NCBI GenBank assembly: GCA_030762935.1
Contig: CM060897.1
Coordinates: 113,766,176 to 113,830,175, forward strand
Origin: Hymenopus coronatus
Lineage: Eukaryota; Arthropoda; Insecta; Mantodea; Hymenopodidae
DNA: 64,000 bases
Direction: 5' to 3'
Of the stretch, positions 46,648-57,653 are shown piece by piece; the first letter of the stretch is position 1, and each line of letters starts with the position of its first letter. A model generated the notes under the pieces. That model was not told the origin of the DNA and did no database searches. It was given only the letters and a program-made list of their open reading frames with translations. The position numbers were made by a program, and so were the translations under genes.

Positions 46648-46780
46648 TATTGCTTTCTCTAGCACTATCTATAATGTACATAGTAGAGAAAAAGGATACT
46701 GTATTTCACCCAAAAGTTACATACCGAGATTTTACCGGAAATATATGTTTTGACAATCCATGAACCCAAAAAGTAAGAAC
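46648..46780 (-). repeat. HLR 3'-end fragment
   Basis: The hairpin side (gctttctctagcactatcta to gtacatagtagagaa) is followed by the first ~90 bp of the consensus. Confidence 0.75.
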
Positions 46781-46904
46781 AAATGGGGAATAGGTGAAGT
46801 ATGAAATAATACCAGAAATATAGCAAAGCAAGCCAATGTTTTGAAGTAATATTAAAATAAAACATTGGGCAAAGTTGATTACTTTTGGAGGCTACGCTTT
46901 GCCC

Positions 46905-47085
46905 TTTTTAATTTCTCAACAGAGTACATGATATGTAGATTGAGAAGGTATTGCACTCCATCCAAAAGTTCGATATCAATATTTCACCGGAAATTCACGT
47001 TTTAATTTCGCTCTATCGAAAAACATTTTTTTAGAAAAAGATCTGTGAGTGTGTACGTGTGGCCGTGTGTCTGTGAACCAATCGG
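46905..47085 (-). repeat. HLR 3'-end fragment
   Basis: The fragment has a degenerate hairpin side and runs through the GT-rich region to 'ctgtgaaccaatc'. Confidence 0.7.
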
Positions 47086-47089
47086 CCTA

Positions 47090-47612
47090 ATACATAACAT
47101 ACTATTCTATTCCAAAAGTTCGATACAGAGATTTCACCAGAAGTACATCTTTTGAGACCCCCTGAATCCAAAAAAAAAGCATTATAAAAACATTTCTGTG
47201 TGTGAATTTGACTATGTGCGTCTTTGTATGTTAGTGTGTATATGTGTGTGTGTGTGGGCAGCTTAGTTTAAAAACGAAAAGTCGGTTAATACCAAACTTC
47301 GCCTTTAAATTCAATGCCATCCAAAAATTCGACACGAAGATTTTCAAGCAAACCACCCACCTCAACTACCCTTTACATGGAAAATGTTTATTTTTTCACA
47401 AAAATGGCTCTAATGATTTTAATTAAAAGGCCTAAGATATTTTCATGACAAACGAAATATATATTTTGAAATTTCAGGTAACAGCCTCCGAAGATCTCTT
47501 AATTCTAGATGACCTTTGTATAACTTGTGTGTAAGTGGTAAACCGAAAGAGATGGACAAAAGCATACTACACAAAAAAAATTACACAATATATTTCACAT
47601 AAATTCATTTCC
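47090..47612 (-). repeat. HLR copy, truncated both ends
   Basis: The copy covers 'ccaaaagttcgatacagaga' through the core to 'aaaaaattacacaatatat'. A GT microsatellite lies at about 47195-47260. Confidence 0.75.
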
Positions 47613-47617
47613 TTTTT

Positions 47618-48297
47618 ACTTTCTCGACAAGAACTATATACATAATGTATATAATAGGTTCTATAATGAACCCAACATTTTGATATCGAGATTTCACCGG
47701 AAATACATGTTTTGGGTCCCCTTGAAAATAAATATAAAACATTTTTACAAGCATTTAGCTGTGTGTATGTGAAAGTGTGCGTGTGTGTGCATGTGCCTTA
47801 GGCAGCATAACTCCAAAAACGAAAAGTCGGTTAAATACTCAACTTGTTTTTAAGTTCAGTATCTTCTAAGAATGCAACACGAAGATTCTCAAGCAAATCA
47901 CTGCACCCATCTACCCTTTTTTCGAAAATGTTTGTTTTCTTAGAAATGGCTCTAGCAATTTTATTAAAATGCCTAAGATATTTTGATGGCAAACGAAGTG
48001 AATATCTTGAATTTACTGGGATTAGCCTCTGAAGATCTTTGTAAAGATTTTGTATAACTAGTAAATCGTAGGAGATAGATAAATACGTACTGCACAAAAA
48101 AAATGTGGATCTCGTTAAAACATACAATATATTTCATATAATTTTTGGGGAGGGTAGTAGAGATAGCCGTTTTTGAGATATTCCGCATCACTGGTATAAG
48201 TTTTAAGCTAGTTAAAACTTTTCTCAAACGGAAGTCGATCTTCTTTTTGCCACTCTTTTGTTTACTCCTAGGATACAAAGAGAATCTAATCTTAATC
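47618..48297 (-). repeat. HLR copy, 5' truncated at an inverted-repeat element
   Basis: ACTTTCTCGACAAG with 'actatatacataatgtatat' is at the low end. The match stops at 'gagaatctaatcttaatc', where the element at 48298 begins. Confidence 0.8.
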
Positions 48298-48516
48298 GGA
48301 GCAACGAGTGAATTTTGTTTACTTTATCCCACCCGTTGCGCTAATAAGTTATCACTTTGATTTAAATTCCAAGTTTTCTTACATCGTTTCTGCACAGCAA
48401 CGGTGTCTATTACAAGTATCTGTAGGGTAAAACATTTTTAGCTTGGACTTTAAATCAAAGTATTAGTTATTAGCGCAACATGTGGGATAAAGTAAACAAA
48501 ATTCACTCTTTGCTCC
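48298..48516. mobile_element. Small inverted-repeat (MITE-like) element
   Basis: Arms at 48298-48373 and 48442-48516 are inverted copies of about 75 bp (GGAGCAACGAGTGAATTTTG against GGAGCAAAGAGTGAATTTTG). A 68-bp centre lies between them, and it has no coding capacity. No clear target duplication is visible. Confidence 0.75.
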
Positions 48517-48750
48517 GGTAAAGAATGGGATAATGTAAATAACTAAATGGTTTATAACTACGACTTTTCTATAACCTGTTAACACCAGCATTTTGTTCTT
48601 TAAATACATTACTTACTTTAAGAAAAGCCAACACCTTGGAAAATCTTGAAATGTCTAGGTCTTATCTATACTTATAATGTTGATTTTAACATAAAATATT
48701 TACTCCACAGAGAAGAAGACTTGCAACTTTTTGAAAGAAGATTAAAATAA
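48517..48750. other. Spacer
   Basis: No feature recognised. Confidence 0.4.
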
Positions 48751-48757
48751 ACAAGAA

Positions 48758-49099
48758 TCACTTCTTCATTAATGCCCTGTACATTTCTTCGTATCTGCCA
48801 ATCCTTAAATTACTGAAACTCTTTTTCGTATAAGTTTCGTGAAACCTCAGCTGCTTTTTTGCTTCATTTAATATATCATTTGGAACCGATATATTAATGT
48901 TCTCAACGTCCATCGTAACCTTAATCAATTTGAAACTAGCAGTAAGTAAAACAAAAATAGTATTCAGACATAGCCTACCATATTTTATAACTATAATAAC
49001 GCCGCAATTCAATGTCTTATTTAATTTGTTACTATCTGTTGTAAAATCATTATCTGAATATTTGTCATATATTAATCTATCGTATCTGTAGGATAACAT
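48758..49099 (-). other. Unrecognised 113-codon open frame
   Basis: The frame is not a translation of the HLR repeat, unlike most open frames here. Its C-terminal half is polar and charged (ISVPNDILNEAKKQLRF, NLRIGRYEEMYRALMKK) and could be a helical region. I do not recognise the family. It may be chance, a gene remnant, or part of the inverted-repeat element that begins about 80 bp away. Confidence 0.25.
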
Positions 49100-49130
49100 A
49101 ATGTACTATGCAAGTGGACAAATCTCTGTT

Positions 49131-50180
49131 ATCCACTCGTAGAACTTAGAACACTCCCCTTCGGATCGCGTTTTAAATTGAGGAAGTCAGCGCAACAGTG
49201 GTCTAACCCAAAAAGATTTGCATCACACTAATAAAAATCTGATGTGTACCATTCACATGACTTTCTCTATATCCCTGCAACAAATTATTCTTAAAAAGCT
49301 TATACTCAGAAAAATTTAACAGAAATAGACTTATTACTTGCTTCCTTGTAAGTAGGAGCGAAATAAGGGACTATCATATTTTAAAATGATAGTCAAAAGC
49401 TGGTTGCTATGTCAATAAAGTTTCTTTGTTTATATGGATCGGAGTTGACAAGTTCCTGTATGAGAAAAATATAAGTTTTTCATAGCAGAAACTAAAAATA
49501 AGGAGTGCCTCAAAAACGACAAACTCCACGAAAAAAATGTATATAACATAAATTGTGTGTTTTAATATGCTCTACATTTTTGCGCAGTACGTTTTTGTCC
49601 ATCTCTTACAGTTTATCAGTTATTCAAAATCCAGTAAAATTCATCCAGAATAAACTACTCTTCAGAGGCTATTCCCAGAAAATGCAAGATATACATTTTA
49701 TTTATCAGGTAAATATCTTTAATATACGAAATTTTAATCAAAATCGTTAGAGCCATTTTTGAGAAAATCAAAATTTTCGAACTTTTCGTTTTCGAGTTAT
49801 CGTATTCACAGACACACGGACACACACACACACGCAGACCTTTTTGTGAAAATGCTTTTTTTGGATATTGGGGACCCTAAAACATATATTTCCGGTGAAA
49901 TCTCGGTATCGAATTTTTGTGTGGAGTGGAGTGCAATACATAGTGCGTATAGAGAAAGTAAAAATTGTTAGGTATATCTCAACATTATGTTAACAGTACT
50001 CAAAGTGCTGTTGTGTAATAATCTGGAAAAGTATCAGTGAACAATCAGTTCGATTAAAATGAGGTTTTTGATATTGTCAAAGAAACCAGGTGTGTTTAAC
50101 TGAGTTATGCTCCATTTTTTAAAAAAAATGCTTAGACCACTGTTGCACTGACCCCCTCAATTGTTCTACTCATGGATAAA
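49131..50180. mobile_element. Inverted-repeat element interrupted by an HLR copy
   Basis: A 31-bp core terminal repeat at 49176-49206 (AATTGAGGAAGTCAGCGC, then AACAGTGGTCTAA) matches the reverse complement of 50132-50162 with three mismatches. Weaker similarity continues outward (ATCCACTCGTAGAAC against ATCCATGAGTAGAAC). Inside lies an HLR at 49238-49959. Without it the core element would be about 265 bp, MITE-like. Confidence 0.65.
49238..49959 (+). repeat. HLR copy, complete
   Basis: The 5' end is TCTGATGTGTACCATTCACA, followed by GACTTTCTCTATATC. The 3' end is 'gtgcgtatagagaaagt'. An internal deletion removes the region between 'caaaattttcg' and 'aacttttcgttttcg'. It sits inside the inverted-repeat element at 49131-50180. 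Confidence 0.85.
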
Positions 50181-50185
50181 CCTTC

Positions 50186-50568
50186 TGTTTATCCACTTAT
50201 ACAATAAATAAATGTAATTCTTTCTGGACTATTACCCAATGTTACCTAATCTCCAAGCTTAACCCTATCGCTTTCCTACAATCCGTTTATTGTAAATTTA
50301 GGATAGCGTTCTCCCTATATTTTCCGCTAAAAGAAAACTGCGCACAGTTTGTGTGGTTGGGAAGGGGTAGCCATTTCCTCTACACTTTGCCCCACCCTGT
50401 TCCAACAAGAGGCTTTCATGATGAACTACGTTTTCCTTCGGTTAGCCCCACACTTAAAACGTCACTAACATCTGACGGAACTACTTTAGCGGGAAAACAT
50501 ACTTGTAACGACAACAAATAATGACGACAAAGGGTAAGCGACTGCTGCTGGCGAGTAGGCAGTCTGCT

Positions 50569-50619
<51 letters not shown>

Positions 50620-50925
50620 TTATTAAAAGTTAGAAGCCATACGTTTTAGATAGAAGAAGAACGGCTACGGTCGTTAATGCTTCGCGTTTATTCGCAAGTT
50701 AGGCTAAAGTTTTCAGTTTGCAAAGGTAAGTTAACTCACCACGTGATCTATAAACCTGTTCAAAATATGAAATGTTTATGGTCCAAATAAAACATCCATC
50801 TTCAACTTTCTGGAAGTTAAATATGAGCATCGTATTCGTGGCCGTATAGCATTGCTGAATATACTAATTGGTTGATTGAAAATTGAGTCTTCTTTATGGG
50901 CGATCTTCAACTTTATTTTTTTTTT
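50186..50925. other. Spacer with (GA)n microsatellite
   Basis: A (GA)n run of about 20 units lies at 50573-50614. The rest is unrecognised. Confidence 0.6.
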
Positions 50926-50935
50926 ACTTTCTCTA

Positions 50936-51213
50936 AACGTACTATGTACATAGTGTATACAGAAGTGTTATATTGCACCCAAAAGTCCTATTTTCACCGG
51001 AAATAGACGTTTTAGAATTTCCTGTACTCAAAAAATAAGAAAAAAAAATTAGAAAAATGTCCGTATGTGAGTGGGTCTGGGAACACGATAACTCAAAAAC
51101 TAAAAGTTGATAAAGTACCTAACTTTGTATATAAGTCTTCCAAAGATGTAACATGAAAATTTTCAACAAAATTCCGCACACCAACTACCCTTTACATGGA
51201 ACATTTTTCGAAC
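50936..51213 (-). repeat. HLR 3' part, cut by a SINE
   Basis: ACTTTCTCTAAACG is followed by the perfect palindrome ACTATGTACATAGT at 50941-50954. The copy stops at 'tggaacatttttcgaacact', where poly-T and a SINE start. The remaining part does not resume after the SINE. Confidence 0.8.
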
Positions 51214-51224
51214 ACTTTTTTTTT

Positions 51225-51475
51225 TTTTGTAGTGTGGAGATAGATATCTGCCTGACATTCAAGAGGTCGCGGGTTTGAATCCTGCTTAGAGTGAGTTACT
51301 CGCATAACACGTGTTTGGGGGTTTTGCCTTATCCAGAGAAGACGAATGTCAAATAGCTATAATTTCCATTGAGTTTATTTGAGCATCATTTCACCGATTT
51401 CATTCATTGCCCGATATAATCTACCAGATTAAAGAACGTTAAACGATAAAATCAGTAAAATCTTCGGGAATTGAA
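51225..51475 (+). mobile_element. tRNA-derived SINE (family E)
   Basis: A B-box-like GGGTTTGAATCC lies at 51271-51282, with a plausible head before it (gtagtgtggagatagatatc). The tail becomes AT-rich near 51470. A poly-T run lies directly before the head. Confidence 0.6.
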
Positions 51476-51594
51476 AAGAACAGAGCGACAACATAGAGAA
51501 ATGAAGTACGCCATACACCTATATGCATAGTGGCTTCAATGCTAAGCTTTAATGTGTTTAGATTGTCGAGTCCACGAACATAGGCTTCGTTACT

Positions 51595-51890
51595 TGACAT
51601 CCACGGACCAGGGGTAACATCCTAGCCATCCAAGGTCGCTGGGTTTTTTTCTTCTTTTTTTTAAGTTCCGGAGGCTTGTCAGGACTCCGGCGCTGTATTC
51701 CTTTTTTCTCTATTTTTTCCAGTTTCCTATATTTCCTTAGTAGACCTTATTATTCTTAACGTTTTCCTTTTACATATACATACACAGACATAGACACATT
51801 TACAAACACAGAAACACCCATGCCCAAGGCAGGACTCGAACCCTCGAGCCTGTGCACCACGAAGCGCCAAAGCGGGTCACTTTAGGTAGG
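51595..51890 (-). mobile_element. tRNA-derived SINE (family F)
   Basis: The minus strand reads 'gcgcttcgtggtgcacaggc' and then GGGTTCGAGTCC (plus-strand 51832-51843). A TG-rich stretch and a body ending near 51600 follow. It abuts another SINE at 51860-52090. Confidence 0.65.
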
Positions 51891-52090
51891 TTCAATCCCG
51901 GCGTAGGGCGATGAATTGTTTTGGAGCGTAAAAATCTTTAGCATGGTTTCCTCCGGAAGGAAAGTAAGGCTGTTGGAAGCGTGTCGTGGATTTACGGCGT
52001 AAAAGAACTTCAAGCCTGCTGAAGAGGTCTCTCAGTAAAATTAAGCGGTCTTTCACGATTGGTGTAGAATGTTAAACAAGGATAGCGTAT
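51860..52090 (+). mobile_element. tRNA-derived SINE (family A)
   Basis: A B-box-like 'aggttcaatcccgg' lies near 51888-51901. The family A 3' module (ctttagcatggtttcctccg, cgtgtcgtggatttacggcg) follows. The start overlaps the head of the inverted neighbour, so the boundary is uncertain. Confidence 0.7.
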
Positions 52091-52184
52091 TACACAATTA
52101 CAAAACTGCATATTGATAGGTGAAATAAACATTTTAGTTATTTGTGAATCTAAAAGGTGACTTTATTCTCTAAAAAAAAATTGG

Positions 52185-52953
52185 CATAATTTATAAACAA
52201 ACTTCTTACAAAAAATTATTCTTCTATCTTCATGCTAATCGAGATAAACATTATCAGAATATACGTATTACTTATCTCCTTACAAGTAGAAGGGAAATAA
52301 AGAAATGCGCTTTGCTAAAGTCCAGTATAATGTTTTAAAGGCTGTCATTATGCGATTGTCATTGCAAAACGTTTCTTTGCTTGGCCGGAATAGAACAAAA
52401 GTAAAACGGCACTTCCTGTCTCAGAAAAGTAAGAGTATTTTACAACTGAAACCAATAAATAGGAATATGTTTGAAACAGTTAGCTCCAGGGAAAGAAATG
52501 TAAATGACATAAATTTTGTTTTAAAGAGATTTACATTATTGTGTAAAACATTTTGTCTATCTCTTACGATTTACCTGTTATGTAAAATTCACAAAAATTC
52601 ATCCAGAATATAGAGGTCTCCGGAGACTATTCCCAGAAAATTCAAGATATACATTTTAGTTGTCTTGGAAATGTCTAATGTATAAAAGAGTTTAATCAAA
52701 ATCGTTAAATATTTTCGAAAAAATGTACATTAAAGAAAGGGTAGTTGGGGTGGAGGTATTTTCTTAGAAATCCTCGTGTTGCATCCTTGTAAGATACTGA
52801 ACTTATATGTTAACTTTGGTATTTAACGTACTTTTCGTTTTTCTAAAAATGCATTTTATGGATTCAGGGGGTCGTAAAACATGCATTTTTGTGTGTAATA
52901 CAATACCTTTTATATACACTATATACACTATGTACATAATACTTGTAGAAAAC
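52185..52953 (+). repeat. HLR copy, 5' end missing
   Basis: The copy starts at 'ataaacaaacttcttacaaa' and ends with 'ctatgtacataatacttgta' and gaaaact. The CA microsatellite is deleted near 52840. Confidence 0.8.
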
Positions 52954-53130
52954 TAATAAAGGATATGTAATTGAAGTGGAAAGCAGTCATGTTTCTCCGT
53001 GTGTTTACATTGCTCTTGAATAGCATTACAGACTCTAGCCTAGGAACCGCTGCTCATTCCTAACCTGCACTCTTACAACGCCATTGACCGTTGTATGCTT
53101 TGATTTACCTCATGGAGTTTTGCAATTTTT
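52954..53130. other. Short spacer
   Basis: No feature recognised. Confidence 0.4.
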
Positions 53131-53131
53131 G

Positions 53132-53930
53132 GTACTCTACATGTACTATGTAGATAGTATATAGAGAAGATATTGCATTTCACCCACAAATTCCATATCG
53201 AAATTTCACCGGAAATCCCTGTAACAAAAAAAAACACATTTTAGAAAAAGGTCCGCGCGTGTGTGTGTGTTTGTGTGCCTGTGAACACGATAACTCAAAA
53301 ACGTAAGGTCCGTAAACGTGATGCTTATGTTTAATATTTTTGGAAGATGCGATACGAAGATTTTTGAAGGAAGGGACACACCCAAACTACCCTTTACATG
53401 GAACAAATTTATAAAATTTTGATTTGGTCAAAAATATTTTATTAGAATACCGTGTATTAAAGATATTTACATGACGAATAAAATGCATATCTTGAATTTT
53501 CTGAAAATAGTCTCTGATCTCCTCTTTATTCTGGATCAATTTCACTGGATTTTGGATAACTGGTGAACCTTAAGAAACAGATAAATACCTACTACTCAAA
53601 AATGTTGACATTTTAAAACACAGAATTTATGTCATGTACTTTTTTTTTTTTTTTTCTGAAATTGACCGTTTGTGATATTCAATCAATTCCTGGCAATAGA
53701 AACAAAGGAACTTCAATAACATAGCAAATAGGTTTGTAGAGATTTGAGAATCGCTTTAACCTACAGTACCGTCTTATTTCCGTTCTAATTACAATGAAGC
53801 ATATAATAAGACCATTTCTGGTAATTTTTCTCAATCAGCATGAAGTAAACAGAATAATCCCATTTTTAATAATAATTTGTTGCAGACATGTAGAGAAAAT
53901 TATGTGAATGGAACCAATCAGATTTTTCTA
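53132..53930 (-). repeat. HLR copy, nearly complete
   Basis: A truncated hairpin side (actctacatgtactatgtag) is at the low end and 'gaatggaaccaatcagattt' at the high end. A GT microsatellite lies at about 53255-53280. Confidence 0.8.
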
Positions 53931-53934
53931 ACGC

Positions 53935-54175
53935 AGAAAGACGCACACGCTGAGACCACTCGCCTCTCATCTAGACAGCCCGGGTTCTATTCCAAGCGAC
54001 TGCATGTGAGATTGGTGGTGGACTAAGCGGTGCAGGGGCGGGTTTTCTCCGGGTTCTCCAGTTTCTCCCACCATTACATTCCACTTGTGCTCTATATTTA
54101 TTTCATCTATCATCAGTGGCATCGCCTGCGGTGCCAAAGTAGTAAACACTAACAACAACAAAAACCACGCAAAAT
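53935..54175 (+). mobile_element. tRNA-derived SINE (family B)
   Basis: The head 'gctgagaccactcgcctctc' is followed by a slightly changed B box (CGGGTTCTATTCC). The body has 'ggtggtggactaagcggtgc', and the end has 'catcgcctgcggtgccaaag' with a CAA-rich tail. It lies directly at the 5' terminus of an HLR. Confidence 0.8.
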
Positions 54176-54748
54176 ACGGCCACCTGATATAGTTTAGGAA
54201 CTACATGTGGCGGTTATGTTACATAACTTGTCGTTTATTACGGTTAAGAAGCATTCTAATTTTGCTCTCAGGAAGTGTGCATTTAGAAGTGCAAAGCAGA
54301 GTGAGAATTAACAGCGTTTGTATATCCAAATATGTAAGATAAAGAAAAGAGGAAGGTGCTGCTGAAATACTAACTTTGGGAATATGAGTTTGAAGGAGAT
54401 GAACTAACTTTTGAGAAAGTTTTAGAGAGCAAAGCTTTCATCTATTCCATCCTTCCTCACATTTCCCTTTCACTCTCTTCGTTCAACTGTCAAGGTTCTG
54501 GTGTAGAATTCTGGTCGTCCTGCTCGTGCAACCGCCATCAAGATCGTCTCTTTGGAAGGTGTTTAACTTAATTAATTAGTGCCACGCACGTTTCTCGGCA
54601 CTTACTTGATAGAATTAGGTATTTGGTCACGCCAAACTTACTCCGGACGGCTTGGTTTCATTTCAACCCTGAAACAAATGAAGTTCTCTGCGCGCATTTT
54701 GTCAGTCTGCTAACGATAATAGACAAAAACATGAGTTATTCCATTTTT
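54176..54748. other. Unidentified spacer
   Basis: No feature recognised. Confidence 0.4.
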
Positions 54749-54868
54749 ATTTTTTCTAGCCATATCTGCAATGTACATAGTGGACAGAGAACGTATTGTT
54801 ATGCACCTAAAATTTCATATCGAGATTTCACCAGAAATACACTTTTTAGGGTAGCTTGTATTAAAAAT
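54749..54868 (-). repeat. HLR 3'-end fragment
   Basis: The hairpin side (tctagccatatctgcaatgt to acatagtggacagagaac) is followed by about 80 bp of the consensus. Confidence 0.75.
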
Positions 54869-54871
54869 AAA

Positions 54872-55660
54872 ATTGATGTGTTCCACTTACATGACTTTCT
54901 TTACATATCTGCAACAAGTTAATGTTGAAAAGCTTATGCTTCTATTTACTTCATACTAATCGAGAAAAACTAGCATAAATAGTCTTGTTACTTCTTTCCT
55001 TATAAGTAGATAGTCAAAAGCCGGTTCCTATGCAACTGAAGATCCTTTGTTTGTATGGATACGAGTCGACAAATTCCTGTATGAGAAAAGTATAAGTTTT
55101 TCAAAGCTGAAATCAATAACTAGGTATATCTAAAAAAAATCAGGAAAATATGTATATGACATATATTGTGTGTTTTATCGTAATCTACATATTTTGTGTA
55201 GTAAGTGTTGTCTATCTCTTACCGTTTACCAGTTAAGCGAAATTCAATAAAAATCACCCAGAATAAACAGGTCTTTAGAGGAATATCCATAAAATTCAAG
55301 ATATACATTTTATTTTGTATGCAAATATCTTAAGTAAAAGAGATTGTTATCACTATCGTTATAGCCATTTTTGAGGAAATCAAAAGTTTCGAATTGTTTT
55401 CCCTGTAAACGGTAGTTGGGAGTGGGGGGATTTTCTTAAAAATCTTCGTTTCGTATTCTTTAAAGATACGAAACATAAATACACAGGAGCGCGCGCGCAC
55501 ACACAAACACACACACACACCCGCGGACCTTTTACCAAAAAAGATTTTTTGGATTCAAGGGACCCAAAACATGTATTTACGTGAAATCTTGGTATCGAAT
55601 TGTTGGATGGAATGCAATACCTTCTTTATACACTATGTACATAATACGTAAAGAGAAAGT
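54872..55660 (+). repeat. HLR copy, complete
   Basis: The 5' end is TTGATGTGTTCCACTTACAT, followed by GACTTTCTTTACATA. The 3' end is 'ctatgtacataatacgtaaa' and gagaaagt. Confidence 0.85.
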
Positions 55661-55663
55661 AAA

Positions 55664-55852
55664 AAATTGGTATCGGGATTTCGCCGGAAATCCAGGTTTT
55701 CAGCTCTCCTGAATACTGACAAAGGATTTTTTTTTATTTTCTCTAGCCCGTATGTGTAATGTACAGAGTGTATAGACAAGGTTTTGTATTCCACCTAAAA
55801 TTTCGGGGTCAAGTTTTTACCGGAAATTTATGTTATGAGTCCGAAAAAATCA
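55664..55852 (-). repeat. Two HLR 3'-end fragments
   Basis: One piece reads 'ttggtatcgggatttcgccg' at 55668-55720. A second carries its own hairpin side from 55736 (attttctctagcccgtatgt). Both stop after about 60-120 bp. Confidence 0.7.
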
Positions 55853-55857
55853 TTTTT

Positions 55858-56005
55858 ACTTTCTCTACGCATGCATAGTGTATAGAGAAGGTATTACATT
55901 CTAACCCAAAAATATCGAGATTTCACCGCAAATACACGTTTTAAAATCGCTTGTATCCAAGAAAAAAAAAACAATTATAGAAAAGGGTCCGTGTGTGAGT
56001 GCGTT

Positions 56006-56036
<31 letters not shown>

Positions 56037-56749
56037 CCACATGTCCGTGTGTTTGTGAACACGATAACTTAAAAACAAAAGATGCTAAAATACCAAACTT
56101 GGTATTTAAGTTTAGTATCCTCCTGACATGCGACATAAACCTTTTAAAAAAAATTCCCCCACAGCAAACTCCACTTTACATGGAAAAAATTACTAAAATT
56201 TTGATTTTCTCAAAAATTACCAAAAATTTTTGGATTAAAGTACCGCATATCAAATATATTTACATGACAAATAAAATGTATATCTTGAATTTTCTGGGAA
56301 TAGTCTCTAAAGATCTCTTTATTCGGGATGACTTTTGCTGAATTTTGCGTAACTGGTAAGCCGTAAAACTTACTACACAAAAAACTAAAGCTCGTTAAAA
56401 CACACAGTTTATGTCTAATTAGTTTTTTTGTGGATTAGTCTATTTTTAAGATATTCCTGTTATTTTTTTTAGGTTTAAAATACTTAAACTTATCTCACTC
56501 GTAAATATGAAAACTCCTTGCATAGAAATGAATTTCAACCACACGGCAAACAGCTTTTAAAAGATTTGACTATCGTGTTAGCTTAGTGTGTTCCCTTATT
56601 GCCCTTCTCTTACAAAGAAGTAAATAATAGAATCATTTCTGCTTATCTTTATCTCGATTGGTATGAAATAGAGGAATAATAAGCTTATCAAGAAGCCATT
56701 TTTACAGAGATGTAGAGAAAGTCGAGTGAATGGAACTCATCAGATTTTT
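55858..56749 (-). repeat. HLR copy, complete
   Basis: ACTTTCTCTACGC is at the low end. A long GT microsatellite lies at about 55992-56035. The reversed 5' end is 'gaatggaactcatcagattt'. A 116-codon frame at 55991-56341 follows the repeat and is not a gene. Confidence 0.85.
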
Positions 56750-57535
56750 ACGTTCTCTATCCCATATGAACAATGGTCATCGTGGATAAAGAAGATATTG
56801 TATTCCACCCAAAATTCGATATGGAGATTTCGTCGGAAATCCACATTTTGAGATCCCTTGAATCAAAACAGAAACATTTTTAGAAACATCTGTGGGCAAC
56901 ATAGCTCAAAAACGAAAATACCGTTAGATACCAAAATTGGTATTTAAGTTCAGTATCATTCAAAGATTTGACATGAAGATTTTTAAAAAATCCCCCCAAT
57001 CAAACTATCCTTTACATAGAATTTTTTTCGAAATGCTTGATTTGCCCAAAAATGGCTCTAACCGTTTTTATTAAAATATAATGTTTAAATGTAATATGTA
57101 TACGTTGAATTTTCTGGTAATGTCCTCTGAAGACCTTTCGTTTATGATGAGTTTTGTATAACTGGTAAACCCTCAGATATAGACAAAAACTTATTACAAA
57201 ACATGTAGATCTCATTAAAACCCTAATTTATCTCATATTCATTTATTTTCTAAAGTTTTCGAGAAATTTCTACCTACTAATATCAGTACTCAAACACTCC
57301 CCAAATAGGAGACATCTTTCTTTTTGTCACTCTTCTGTTTACTCCTAGCAAGCAAAGATACCCAATTCTCAATTGTTTCTTGTAGCGACCAGTCTTCAAA
57401 ATATCTAAGTATCACTTTAGCCTAGAGTAGTCGCTTATTGTCCTTCTACTTACAAACAAGCAAGTAGTAATAGTAATTCTAGTAGTGTTTTTCTTATTAG
57501 TGTGACATAGATAAAAGAATATTCTTTTGAACCAA

Positions 57536-57571
<36 letters not shown>

Positions 57572-57615
57572 TGGAATAGCTAGAGAAAGTCATATGCATG
57601 GAACACATCAGATTT
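56750..57615 (-). repeat. HLR copy, complete, head-to-tail with the previous copy
   Basis: ACGTTCTCTATCCC starts directly after CAGATTTTT. The copy ends with 'atggaacacatcagatttg'. A run of 33 T at 57538-57570 replaces part of the 5' region. Confidence 0.85.
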
Positions 57616-57653
57616 GTACAAATGAAATCTAAAGCTGGGATTAGCCTCTAAAG
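57616..57653 (-). repeat. HLR fragment, left side of the hAT insertion
   Basis: The text 'ctgggattagcctctaaag' matches the HLR consensus around 'tctgggaatagcctctgaag'. The same copy resumes at 60141. Confidence 0.7.

Noticed and set aside
55991..56341. 116-codon frame, and many similar frames at HLR copies
   Set aside because: Same peptide pattern at every HLR copy, including a translated GT microsatellite. Best explained as repeat translation.
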